Positions 24,949-33,073 of a DNA stretch of 64,000 bases are shown here, piece by piece. The notes under the pieces are model-generated. The model was not told where the DNA came from. It saw nothing but the letters and a program-made list of their open reading frames with translations, and ran no database searches. The stretch lies in the NCBI RefSeq assembly GCF_935822925.1, contig NZ_CAKXZS010000003.1:20214-84213 (forward strand). The letters are read 5' to 3'. The translations under genes were made by a program, and so were the position numbers. Source of the DNA: Mesorhizobium ventifaucium (GTDB taxonomy: Bacteria; Pseudomonadota; Alphaproteobacteria; Rhizobiales; Rhizobiaceae). Each line of letters begins with the position of its first letter. Within the stretch, counting starts at the first letter, position 1.

Positions 24949-25019
24949 CCAGGCCACCCGGATTGGAATTCCAGTCCGACATCGCAGTCCTGATGGACTG
25001 CCAGAGGGGCCCGGCCTGG
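24949..25019. other. Cloverleaf-like structured element between TerC and antiporter genes
   Basis: A closing stem CCAGGCC (24949-24955) pairs with GGCCTGG (25013-25019). It encloses two hairpins: GGATTGGAATTCCAGTCC at 24960-24977 (one wobble) and a perfect GCAGTCC-TGAT-GGACTGC at 24984-25001. This is a three-way junction of 71 bases on either strand. It may be a leader RNA of the minus-strand TerC gene or the plus-strand antiporter gene, or a relic of a mobile palindrome. The surrounding 24838-25233 holds no gene. Confidence 0.45.
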
Positions 25020-25233
25020 TAGCACCTAGCTATTGCCGTAAGCGCAAAAACTCAAGGCTTAATTGTGATCCGCATATGCGGCATCGAGCTCGGCAAGTTT
25101 GGTTAAGCCAAGTCGACTCGGCCACGCGGCCATTGAACGGGCCGGCAGCCGCAAGTAGACTGATACAGTGGGCTTCGGTCAATTTCTCTAATACCCGATC
25201 TGCGACCGTCGATGGCGATGAAGGAATTCCGTC

Positions 25234-26343
25234 TTGGCTGCTCATCGACGACCGATCGGCCAATATCTGTTCCCAATCGTCTCCTTGGGCCTGGCGGCAC
25301 TCATTCATTTCGGCGCAGCGTCGATCGAGCATTCGCCGCTCTCGATCAAAATCCTGGCGTTGATCGTCGTCGCTATCTTCATCTTCGCGACAGTATTTGT
25401 GGTTTTGCATCATGCAGAAGCCGTCGCACTGCGGCTCGGTGAACCATATGGCACGCTGCTGTTGACATTTTCGGTGACGGCCATCGAAGCATCGGTCATC
25501 GTTTCGATGATGCTGCACGGCGAGAACAACCCGACGCTGGCACGCGAATCCGTGTTTTCGACGGTCATGATCGTATGCGCTGGCGTCGTCGGGGTCTGCC
25601 TCACCCTGGGTGGGCTGAAGCATCGATATCAGGACATCAAACGACAGGGCACCAACGCCTCGCTTGCCGTCATTATGGCGCTGACGGTTCTTACGCTGAT
25701 CCTTCCAAACTACACTCTTGCAACAAGCCCCGGTACGTTCTCCACCTCGCAGCTCGCTTTCGTGAGCGTTCTTTCAATCCTCCTCTATGGTGCCTTCGTC
25801 TTTGCCCAGATGGTGCGCCATCGGGGCGATTTTATCGAAGACCTGACGTCCAGCGCGGAACATGAGGCGCATGTATCTGAGGGCGGGAAAGTGACCACCA
25901 GCGTGCTCCTTTTATTTGCCGGACTGGCAGGGATCGTTCTTCTGACCGAGCAGGTGGCCGGCAGCATCGAGAATGGGCTCGAGTTTCTTCAAGTTATCCA
26001 GGCGGACGCAATCGTGGGCTTCTTCGTCGCTACGCTGGTGCTTATGCCGGAAGCGGTATCGGCGGTTCGGGCAGCGCTCAATAACGAGCTTCAGCGAGGG
26101 CTGAATGTCGCCCTCGGCTCCGCCTGCGCCACAATCGGCCTGACAATCCCGGCAATCGGTGCGGCGAGCCTGCTCACCGGGCGAAGCCTCACTCTTGGTC
26201 TGGGTCCGGGGGATACCGTGCTTCTCATCCTCGCGCTTGCCGTCAGCATCGTGAGCTTTGGGACGGGCCGAACAACGATGCTGACGGGGCTCGTTCATCT
26301 CGTCGTATTCGTCACCTATCTGTTCCTTATCTTCGTGCCGTAG
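25234..26343 (+). CDS. Calcium/proton antiporter (ChaA/CAX type)
   Basis: This 369-residue protein with about eleven membrane helices belongs to the Ca2+:cation antiporter superfamily, which expels Ca2+ or Na+ in exchange for protons. The two alpha repeats are visible: a TFSVTAIEASVIVSMML segment near residues 78-94 and FFVATLVLMPEAVSAVRAALN near 268-288, each with the key acidic residue. An acidic-histidine loop (EDLTSSAEHEAHVSEGG) lies between the halves. The start is TTG 25234 with GAAGGAA upstream; ATGs nearby are out of frame. It is divergent from the TerC gene. Confidence 0.88.
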   Translation: MAAHRRPIGQYLFPIVSLGLAALIHFGAASIEHSPLSIKILALIVVAIFIFATVFVVLHHAEAVALRLGEPYGTLLLTFSVTAIEASVIVSMMLHGENNPTLARESVFSTVMIVCAGVVGVCLTLGGLKHRYQDIKRQGTNASLAVIMALTVLTLILPNYTLATSPGTFSTSQLAFVSVLSILLYGAFVFAQMVRHRGDFIEDLTSSAEHEAHVSEGGKVTTSVLLLFAGLAGIVLLTEQVAGSIENGLEFLQVIQADAIVGFFVATLVLMPEAVSAVRAALNNELQRGLNVALGSACATIGLTIPAIGAASLLTGRSLTLGLGPGDTVLLILALAVSIVSFGTGRTTMLTGLVHLVVFVTYLFLIFVP

Positions 26344-26462
26344 GATGATCACCCGCCGTCTTCGGCGCTGCGCTGATCCAACCTTGAAGCTTGGGACCTG
26401 AAAGATTACTGATGCGGAGGCATCGTCCTGTCGAATTGGCGGCGCACATGGCCAGCCTGCAA

Positions 26463-27257
26463 TTACTGGACCTTCGAGCGCAAGCGATCCGTCACGAACT
26501 CCATCAACACCACGATGGCGAAGATCACGAGAATGATGGTCGCGGCATTCTTGTATTGGAAAAGATCGAACGCGACCTTCAGCTCCTGGCCGATGCCACC
26601 GGCTCCAACCAGGCCGAGAACAACGGACGAGCGCACTGCCTTTTCAAGCGCGAAGAGCGTGGTGTTTATCAGGGACGGCATGGCGTCAGGCAGAACTGCC
26701 CCGCACAGAACAGAGAACCGCCCGGCGCCGATTGCAAACAGCGCTTCCTGAGGTCTTTCGTCGGCATCCTCCATCGCCTCGGCGAAGAAGCGTCCGCAAA
26801 AGCCGATCGTATCGACGACGATGGTCATAGTGCCAGCAACCGCCCCTAGACCAACGGCTGACACGAAAAGAAGTGCCCAGACCAAATCTGGAACGGTTCT
26901 GAACAACGAGACCAGCATCCTGGAGATATGCCGGAACGGGCCGAGCGGGGTTATGTCCTTGGCCGAGATCCAGGCAAATGGCAAGCTGAGGGCAACACCT
27001 ATTGCTGTCCCCACGAGCGCTATCTGAAAGGTTTCGATCATGCGCCAGAAAACCCGCAGGAGGAACCCTGGCTCGACATTTGGGGGTATCATGCGGCCGA
27101 CGAGATGGGCCATTCGGGGCAGCCCGCTTGCCAGTTGTTCCGGCGAAGGTGCGACCTGCCCGGCGGAAACGATCACGAGAGCGGCAAAAGCGACGGCAAA
27201 GCTGAAAGTGAGGGGCGAGATCGATGGAATCCGGCTCGGCGAAAGGCGGTCATGCAT
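26463..27257 (-). CDS. phnE: Phosphonate-type ABC transporter permease PhnE
   Basis: This 264-residue inner-membrane permease forms the channel of a phosphonate/phosphite-type importer. It has about six membrane helices and the conserved cytoplasmic EAA-like loop AMEDADERPQEALFAIGAG. Its start lies eight bases inside the ATPase gene, so phnC and phnE are coupled. Only one permease gene is present, so it likely works as a homodimer. Confidence 0.88.
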   Translation of the reverse strand: MHDRLSPSRIPSISPLTFSFAVAFAALVIVSAGQVAPSPEQLASGLPRMAHLVGRMIPPNVEPGFLLRVFWRMIETFQIALVGTAIGVALSLPFAWISAKDITPLGPFRHISRMLVSLFRTVPDLVWALLFVSAVGLGAVAGTMTIVVDTIGFCGRFFAEAMEDADERPQEALFAIGAGRFSVLCGAVLPDAMPSLINTTLFALEKAVRSSVVLGLVGAGGIGQELKVAFDLFQYKNAATIILVIFAIVVLMEFVTDRLRSKVQ

Positions 27258-27999
27258 CGAAGACGTCTTTCAGATCACCGCGGGTCACCTGCGCCGTCGG
27301 CCGGTCGAGGAAGACCTTGCCCGCCTTGAGCGCGATCAAGCGATCGGAGTAGCCGAGAGCATGCTCCATGTCGTGCGTGGTGTAGACCAAGGTTATCGCT
27401 TGTTCCTGGGTGAGCTCGGAGAAAACGCGCATCACATCATGTCCAGCCGCCGGGTCGAGACTTGCCGCCGGTTCGTCTGCTATCAAAAGCTTCGGACGCC
27501 GGATCAACGCACGGGCAATCGCCACCCGCTGCGCCTGCCCTCCAGAAAGCGCGTCGGCGCGGGCGCCTGCCTTGCCGAGAAGCCGCACGTCGGCGAGCGC
27601 CTGCATTGCTTCCTCGCGCCAGTATTGCTTTGCAATGGAATGGTGCCAGCCGCGCCAGCCGCCGGGCAGCCCGAGCTTGCCCTGTAAAACGTTTGTAAGA
27701 ACCGATTGGCGGCTGACCAATCCGTGGTGCTGGAAGACAAATCCGATCTGCCTGCGTATGCGCCGCAGCTGGGCGACGGACGGCGCCGAGCGGAAGCTCT
27801 CGCCGAGAGTGACGACTTCGCCACCGCTCGACGGTAGAAGACCGATGAGGCATTTGAGCAGGGTGGATTTTCCAGCACCGTTCGAGCCAATCAGGGCAAC
27901 CCGTTCGCGCGATTCTATGTTGAGGCCGACACTGGAGAAAATGACCTTTCCGTTCGCATAGCTCTTCGCCAGATCGTGCGCGCGAATGATGGCTGTCAT
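27250..27999 (-). CDS. phnC: Phosphonate-type ABC transporter ATP-binding protein PhnC
   Basis: The 249-residue ATPase has Walker A GSNGAGKST near residues 39-47, a Q-loop in FVFQHHGLVSRQSVLTNVLQG (a PhnC-typical stretch), signature LSGGQAQR and Walker B LLIADEPAASLDP. It powers uptake of the ligand captured by PhnD. I start at ATG 27999 with AGAGG upstream rather than the GTG-like extension at 28026. The gene follows phnD after an 18-bp palindrome. Confidence 0.9.
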   Translation of the reverse strand: MTAIIRAHDLAKSYANGKVIFSSVGLNIESRERVALIGSNGAGKSTLLKCLIGLLPSSGGEVVTLGESFRSAPSVAQLRRIRRQIGFVFQHHGLVSRQSVLTNVLQGKLGLPGGWRGWHHSIAKQYWREEAMQALADVRLLGKAGARADALSGGQAQRVAIARALIRRPKLLIADEPAASLDPAAGHDVMRVFSELTQEQAITLVYTTHDMEHALGYSDRLIALKAGKVFLDRPTAQVTRGDLKDVFDA

Positions 28000-28035
28000 A
28001 GTGACCTCTTGGTCCGGACCGGACACCGAAATAGA

Positions 28036-28053
28036 CCGGCGGTTAACCGCCGG
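28036..28053 (-). other. Perfect 18-bp palindrome between phnD and phnC
   Basis: CCGGCGGTTAACCGCCGG is perfectly symmetrical and lies in the 78-base gap after the binding-protein gene. Like the hairpin at 8248-8271 it probably stabilises the upstream message or attenuates transcription into phnC. Confidence 0.5.
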
Positions 28054-28077
28054 CCTTGGCGATGAAAGGAGCAGGCC

Positions 28078-28935
28078 TCAGTTTACGAAGTCGGTCAGGG
28101 TCTCGATTCCGATCGTGCGGTACATCGAGCGGACATAGTCGTAGTCCGAGTCCCTGACATCGGTCAGGAAGTAACCGCCCTTGAATTTCTGGTTGTCCTC
28201 GCCTGTCAGGATCGCTTTCATCAGCTCGTTGCCATTCTTCGCAAAGGCGTCGCGGATCTTGACGAACACGTCGTCTGAAATGTCCTTGCGGGCGACAAGA
28301 ATGTCGTTCGGCAGGTCGCGGCCCCGTGCGATGACCGAGAAGGCAACGCCGGGGAACGCCTCCCGGACCGAGTTCAGATAACCGAAATTCAAGCCGATAG
28401 CGGCGATGTCGCCGCGGATGAGAGCCTCAGCCGCGATGTTGCGCGATATGATGACCGGTTCGTAATCGGTGGCATATTTCAGGTTGAAATCGGCCAGCGC
28501 CTGGGCGGGGCCGAGGTGCTGGGAGGTCGAGCCGACCGAGCCGAATGCGACCTTCTTGCCCTTCAGGTCCTCAACCGAGCGGATCGGGCCATTCGCCAGC
28601 ACGGCGATCTGAGCGAAATAATCGGGGCGCTGCCAGGCAACAACAATCTTCGGCTGGCTCAACTCCTTCATGACCACGTATTCTGCAGGACCGGTCAGGA
28701 CAAGATCGACCTGCCCGGAATTCATCGCCTCGACGGCGGTGGTCCGCGAACTGACCGGAAACAGCTCGATATCCAGGCCGGTCGCCTTTTCAAGAGCGGT
28801 CTGGAAAGCGCCGAATTCCTGCTGAAGAGACTCCAGCCCCTCCATGTCGGTTACCGCGAATTTCACCGGCTCCGCAAAAGCTGGAAGAGCGGAGCCGAGC
28901 ATTATGGCGAGTGCGGTTGCGATGGTGCGGATCAT
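28078..28935 (-). CDS. phnD: Phosphonate-type ABC transporter periplasmic binding protein PhnD
   Basis: This 285-residue periplasmic protein has a signal peptide (residues 1-21, ending PAFA) followed by a type II binding-protein fold. A family stretch GKKVAFGSVGSTSQHLGPAQAL contains the serine/threonine anion-binding loop of PhnD-like proteins. AAAGGA precedes the ATG. It is the first gene of phnDCE, divergent from phnM-phnF, with a predicted PhnF operator just upstream. Ligands of such proteins range over phosphonates, phosphite and related anions, so the exact ligand is open. Confidence 0.88.
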   Translation of the reverse strand: MIRTIATALAIMLGSALPAFAEPVKFAVTDMEGLESLQQEFGAFQTALEKATGLDIELFPVSSRTTAVEAMNSGQVDLVLTGPAEYVVMKELSQPKIVVAWQRPDYFAQIAVLANGPIRSVEDLKGKKVAFGSVGSTSQHLGPAQALADFNLKYATDYEPVIISRNIAAEALIRGDIAAIGLNFGYLNSVREAFPGVAFSVIARGRDLPNDILVARKDISDDVFVKIRDAFAKNGNELMKAILTGEDNQKFKGGYFLTDVRDSDYDYVRSMYRTIGIETLTDFVN

Positions 28936-28948
28936 CGTTTTTCCTTTG

Positions 28949-28960
28949 CTGTATAGACAG
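28949..28960. promoter_or_regulatory. Predicted PhnF (GntR/HutC) operator
   Basis: CTGTATAGACAG is a palindrome whose core GTATAGAC equals the core of the mycobacterial PhnF operator TGGTATAGACCA as I recall it. It lies 13 bases upstream of the phnD start, in the divergent region controlled by the neighbouring phnF. Confidence 0.55.
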
Positions 28961-28994
28961 GAAACTGTTACCCGCTAACCGGTATACGCAGCAG

Positions 28995-29012
28995 ATGACG
29001 TGCTCGTGACAT
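28995..29012 (-). promoter_or_regulatory. Candidate Pho box
   Basis: On the minus strand ATGTCACGAGCACGTCAT shows two 7-base units with an 11-base period, each five of seven matches to CTGTCAT. PhoB sites have this direct-repeat form, so phosphate control of the divergent phn genes is plausible. Confidence 0.4.
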
Positions 29013-29054
29013 TTCATCGGCGCCACCGGCAGCCTTTGCTTTTTGAGGGATACA

Positions 29055-30236
29055 GTGAACTGGCACATCCAGGGTGGTCGCATCCTTACCGAACGAGGAC
29101 TTGAAACCGCGGATCTAAGTATTACCGGCGGGATACTGTCAGAGCTGCGAGCGGCCCATGCATCCACAATCGATGCCGATGGTCTGCTCGTGCTTCCGGG
29201 AATCGTCGATATCCACGGCGACGGCTTCGAGCGCCAACTCATGCCGCGCCCGGGTGTCCGCTTCGACACCGCGCTGGCGCTCAGAGATACGGACCGCCAG
29301 CTTGTCGCCAATGGCGTGACCACGGCCTTTCACGGCGTCACCGTGTCATGGGAGCCCGGACTTCGCTCGCTCGACGCTGCCAAACAGCTGATCGGCGCGG
29401 TCTGCGATCTCCGCGACGCTCTTGGCTGCGATACGCGCCTGCATCTGCGCTGGGAGACCTTCGCGCTTGATCAGATGGCGCAGGTCGTACGATGGCTCTC
29501 GCTTTCGCCACGACCGATCATCGCCGTCAACGATCATACGACGGGGTCGGTGCTGAACGGCACGATTGCCCGCAAGATCGGCCAGATGGCGGAGCGATCC
29601 GGCTTGAGCCGGGAGCAATATATGACGTTGCTCGGCCAGATTTGGTCCCGCCGGGCCGAAGTCGACATCGCGATCGGGAAGCTGGCAGCGACTGCGCGGG
29701 CCAATGGCAATGTGCTTCTTGCCCACGACGAAGCATCTCCCGAGGAACGCATGTATTTTCGCGCCCTCGGCGCAAAGGCCTCGGAATTTCCGCTGACCCT
29801 CGAAACGGCCAAGGCGGCGCTGCAAATGGGGGAGGACGTGATCCTCGGCGCGCCCAACGTCGTGCGCGGCGGCAGCCATAATGGAGCGCTAAATGCCACC
29901 GAGGCCGTCAGAGCTGGGCTTTGCACGGTGCTGACCAGCGATTACCACTACCCTTCGCCTCTGCATGCGGCCTTCAGGCTATCTTCGCCAGGCGCCGGCG
30001 ACTTCCCCTTGATCTGGAATCTGGTCTCGGCAAACCCGGCCCGGGTGGCCGGCCTCGACGATCGCGGCTCGCTTGTTGCCGGCCGCCGGGCGGATCTGAT
30101 CCTCGTCGATGCCGGAGATCCGGAGCATCCGCGCGTGGTCGCCACCATGGTCCATGGACAAATTGTCTATTGCTCCGGGCTCTCCCGCATGGACCGACGG
30201 TCTGCACAGCGGTCGCCGGTGGATATGGTTTCATGA
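29055..30236 (+). CDS. phnM: PhnM-type amidohydrolase (alpha-D-ribose 1-methylphosphonate 5-triphosphate diphosphatase family)
   Basis: The 393-residue protein is a PhnM-like member of the amidohydrolase superfamily. In the C-P lyase pathway PhnM removes pyrophosphate from ribose 1-methylphosphonate 5-triphosphate. Conserved blocks are PGIVDIHGDGFERQLMPRPGV (metal-binding HxD variant), LAHDEAS, and TSDYHYPSPLHA near the C-terminus. The start is GTG 29055 with GAGGGA upstream; a TTG at 29043 is the alternative. It overlaps phnF by ATGA. None of phnG, H, I, J, K or L is in the window, so its substrate must be made elsewhere or be different. Confidence 0.85.
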   Translation: MNWHIQGGRILTERGLETADLSITGGILSELRAAHASTIDADGLLVLPGIVDIHGDGFERQLMPRPGVRFDTALALRDTDRQLVANGVTTAFHGVTVSWEPGLRSLDAAKQLIGAVCDLRDALGCDTRLHLRWETFALDQMAQVVRWLSLSPRPIIAVNDHTTGSVLNGTIARKIGQMAERSGLSREQYMTLLGQIWSRRAEVDIAIGKLAATARANGNVLLAHDEASPEERMYFRALGAKASEFPLTLETAKAALQMGEDVILGAPNVVRGGSHNGALNATEAVRAGLCTVLTSDYHYPSPLHAAFRLSSPGAGDFPLIWNLVSANPARVAGLDDRGSLVAGRRADLILVDAGDPEHPRVVATMVHGQIVYCSGLSRMDRRSAQRSPVDMVS

Positions 30237-31018
30237 ACTTGGACACGAAAATTTCAACACCACACGAGCCCAGCAGCAATCGCCTTCTGGCCTTTGACGG
30301 ACTGGTCTTTCGGCCGCGCAGCGATACGCCGATCTGGCAGCAGATCTACGATCACATCTTCGCTCTGATCGAGAGCGGCCGTCTTGCGCCGGGCAGCCAG
30401 CTTCCCGGAGAAACGCATCTGGCAGAGAAACTCGCCGTCACCCGCATTACGCTTCGCCGGGCGCTGCAGCAGTTACAGCATGAGGGCCACCTCACCGCCC
30501 GCAAGGGCGTCGGTATCTTCGTGCGAAACCTGCCCTCGACTTTCACGGTTCGCGACGGACAGCGCTTTCTCGACAATTTCGAAGCCCACGGCCAGGAAAT
30601 CGGCACCCGGACGCTGCTTATTGTCCGGGAACCGGCCGAACCGGCCGTGGCGGAACGGTTGCGTCTCGCACCTGACACCACCATTATCCGGCTGTGCCGG
30701 ATCAGAACGTCGGACAAGCAGCCGGTTTACGTCAATACCAAGTTCTTTCCGGCCCATCTCTTTCCCGACTTCGAGCAGCGATACGATGTGCGTCAGTCGG
30801 TGACCGATGTTTTCCGCGCGCATGGCATCGAGAACTACCGGCGGGCCGAGACGCGCATCAGTGGCGGCTTTGCATCCGACGATGAAGCGGAAATCCTGCG
30901 GCTGACACCCGGAACGCCAGTATTCCGCATCAATGCCGTCAACGAGGACCGCAACGGCGTGCCAATCGAATGGACCCGCGGCTGCTGGCCGCTGACGTCT
31001 GTCGAATTCGTCTTCTGA
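30233..31018 (+). CDS. phnF: PhnF-type GntR/HutC-family transcriptional regulator
   Basis: This 261-residue regulator has an N-terminal winged helix of the GntR family (IWQQIYDHIFALIESGRLAPGSQLPGETHLAEKL) and a UTRA ligand-binding domain of the HutC subfamily from about residue 110. It is translationally coupled to phnM through ATGA at 30233. A palindrome with the PhnF operator core lies in the divergent promoter region, so it probably represses phnDCE and phnMF until its ligand appears. A 17-bp tandem duplication overlaps its stop codon. Confidence 0.85.
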   Translation: MNLDTKISTPHEPSSNRLLAFDGLVFRPRSDTPIWQQIYDHIFALIESGRLAPGSQLPGETHLAEKLAVTRITLRRALQQLQHEGHLTARKGVGIFVRNLPSTFTVRDGQRFLDNFEAHGQEIGTRTLLIVREPAEPAVAERLRLAPDTTIIRLCRIRTSDKQPVYVNTKFFPAHLFPDFEQRYDVRQSVTDVFRAHGIENYRRAETRISGGFASDDEAEILRLTPGTPVFRINAVNEDRNGVPIEWTRGCWPLTSVEFVF

Positions 31019-31085
31019 TTCTGGCGCATGTCTGATTCTGGCGCATGTCGCCTTCACCTGGTCCGGGCGCAAAAACATGCGGCCT

Positions 31086-31541
31086 TCAGACAGACGCCAC
31101 AAGCCGGTCGAGAAAAGGCCGCTGGCCGACAAGCAACTTTTCCCGGGCCATTTCGAGGCCGAACCACCCTGCGCGATCGATCTCTGGAAAGAACTGCATG
31201 CGGCCGCTGCGCGGCGGCCATTCCATCTCGAACATGTTGCTGCGCAAAGTGCCGGCATCGAAATCGCTTTCGACGCCGAAGGCCGTAATAAGCTTGCCGC
31301 CGCGCTGGCGCAGTTCCCCCAACGGAAGCAGCGCTTCCGTGAGTTCCCAGGCGGTTTCCTCCACAAATTCGCGACGCGCCGCAGCTTCCGGCTGTTCGTC
31401 ATCACCATACTCGCCCTTTGCAATCGACCAGGCGCCGAGATCGCGGCTATGCCAGAACGGTCCGCCCGGATGGACAAGCAGCACCTGCAGTTCGTTTGAT
31501 GATCTGCGGTAAGGCAGGATGCCCGCACTTCTTTTCGCCAT
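31086..31541 (-). CDS. NUDIX hydrolase
   Basis: The 151-residue protein hydrolyses a nucleoside diphosphate linked to another moiety. The Nudix box runs from G43 to W65: GEYGDDE then seven residues, R57-E58-F-x-E61-E62, with alanine instead of the usual glycine at position 64. The start MAKRSAGILPYR is typical of a subfamily of small cytosolic NUDIX proteins. It converges on phnF and stands apart from the polysaccharide genes. Substrate is unknown. Confidence 0.85.
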   Translation of the reverse strand: MAKRSAGILPYRRSSNELQVLLVHPGGPFWHSRDLGAWSIAKGEYGDDEQPEAAARREFVEETAWELTEALLPLGELRQRGGKLITAFGVESDFDAGTLRSNMFEMEWPPRSGRMQFFPEIDRAGWFGLEMAREKLLVGQRPFLDRLVASV

Positions 31542-31635
31542 CGCCTCAACCCTCCGCCATCCAGCCTATCATCGCAGACAGGCTGAACGGGACTGATGCG
31601 CCTCAATGGCAGATGCCGTTATGCTCGATATGACC

Positions 31636-32829
31636 TCAAATGATGCTGGCCGCCGCCGCAAGTCGCTCATTCGGATTGCATTCGACTTCCCCAAGCGGTG
31701 GTGGTGACACTGCTGGAACTCCATCCACGCTGGCCATCAGCTCCAGATAGCGCTGAGCCGACGCGGCCCACTGAAATCGCGCCGCCCTTGCGCGACCGCG
31801 TGCGATCAAGCTGGTTCTGAGGCCTTCTTCGTGGACCAGGCGCATGAAACAATCGAACCATGCATTCTCGTCGCAAGGTGATGCGTACAGAACCGCATCC
31901 CCGCCGATTTCGGGCAGGCTGGCACGGTCGGACATGACCACCGGACATCCCACTGTCATGGCTTCGAGGGGCGGCAGTCCGAAACCCTCGACCAGGGAAG
32001 GGAACGCGAGGCATAGGCAATCGCGCAGAAGCGCGCCGAGTTCCGCGTCCGACCTTCTTCCCAGCCAAATGACGTTCGGCGACTTCTGGTCGCCGATGCT
32101 GGCGAAAACGCGGGACGTTGACGCGCCCACAACAACAATCTGCAGCCCCGCCGCGGCAAGTCGCTCGTGCATGCCGATGATCAAGCCGACATTTTTGTGC
32201 GGGATGGAACTGCCAAGCACGACTATCGTACCAGGGCCGGCCACTGCCAGCGTTTGTTCTGAGTGGCAAGGAGCCCATCGCAACGCATGTTCATGCCCAT
32301 TGCCTACAATTTCGACCTTTGCCGCCGGGCACACGCCACAGCGCGCCAGTTCACCCGCAGAGTATTTCGACACCGTCGTAATCTTAAGCGAGGCCCGGCC
32401 CAAGGCAGGAACTAAGGTGCGGTAAAGAAGCCGAAATGGAAATGAATAGCTCTGCGGGGCTGCCCGTGTATTGACGTCGTGAATGCACAGCACCTGCCGA
32501 CGAACCGTCAGAGGGCCGGTATTGCAGAGGCTAAGCAGCCCGCCGCGAAGATGGGCCGGAAGCACAGCCTGTTCCCATAGATGCCCACCAAAGCTGCCGA
32601 CAGTGCGGACACGGATCGCTGCCAAGGGCAATTTGTCAAGCGCCCCCGGCGGGACCAGCAACTCGACCGTTAAATCCCGTGTCAAGGCAGCTTGGCCCAC
32701 GATCAAGGCGTCCAGCGCCGAAACGATCTCGCGCGCGTAGCGCTGAACTCCGGTGGTCGGCTGCGCGAGAAAACGGCCGTTGATTGTCCAATGTCGTGTC
32801 ATCACAGGGTTTTTGGTCACCAGCGCCAT
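31636..32829 (-). CDS. Glycosyltransferase family 4 protein
   Basis: This 397-residue GT-B fold enzyme should add a sugar during exopolysaccharide assembly. The N-terminal half has the TTGVQRYAREI acceptor-loop motif. The C-terminal half has VVLGSSIPHKN and the nucleotide-sugar site FPSLVEGFGLPPLEAMTVGCPVV with the E-x7-E pair. The ATG at 32829 is used though its ribosome-binding site is weak; ATG 32802 is an alternative. It opens the polysaccharide locus, divergent from the secreted glycosidase gene. Donor and linkage cannot be read from the sequence. Confidence 0.82.
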   Translation of the reverse strand: MALVTKNPVMTRHWTINGRFLAQPTTGVQRYAREIVSALDALIVGQAALTRDLTVELLVPPGALDKLPLAAIRVRTVGSFGGHLWEQAVLPAHLRGGLLSLCNTGPLTVRRQVLCIHDVNTRAAPQSYSFPFRLLYRTLVPALGRASLKITTVSKYSAGELARCGVCPAAKVEIVGNGHEHALRWAPCHSEQTLAVAGPGTIVVLGSSIPHKNVGLIIGMHERLAAAGLQIVVVGASTSRVFASIGDQKSPNVIWLGRRSDAELGALLRDCLCLAFPSLVEGFGLPPLEAMTVGCPVVMSDRASLPEIGGDAVLYASPCDENAWFDCFMRLVHEEGLRTSLIARGRARAARFQWAASAQRYLELMASVDGVPAVSPPPLGEVECNPNERLAAAASII

Positions 32830-33073
32830 GCCTCAGTTGCACGACTTTGGACGACCAGGACAGCAGGGTCATCCTGGCCTTTGGGACGTACCCAGTTGTT
32901 TGCCTCAGAGGCTTCCCGGCAGCTCTCATCCGAATGGCGAGGCCAATCATCGGCGTTTACGCCAAATGTGTGAGGTTCTGCGTGGCACGGTTTTGATAGA
33001 CTGCGTTGGGAAGTGCGGCAGATCTCAATCGTCGTGCTCGGATGGATGTCAGGCGAGTTGAGCGAGTGGAGTG

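Noticed and set aside
24838..25100. yybP-ykoY manganese riboswitch upstream of the TerC gene
   Set aside because: TerC genes often carry it, but the conserved loop sequences I would expect (a GGGGAGUAG-like loop and its A-rich partner) are not present.
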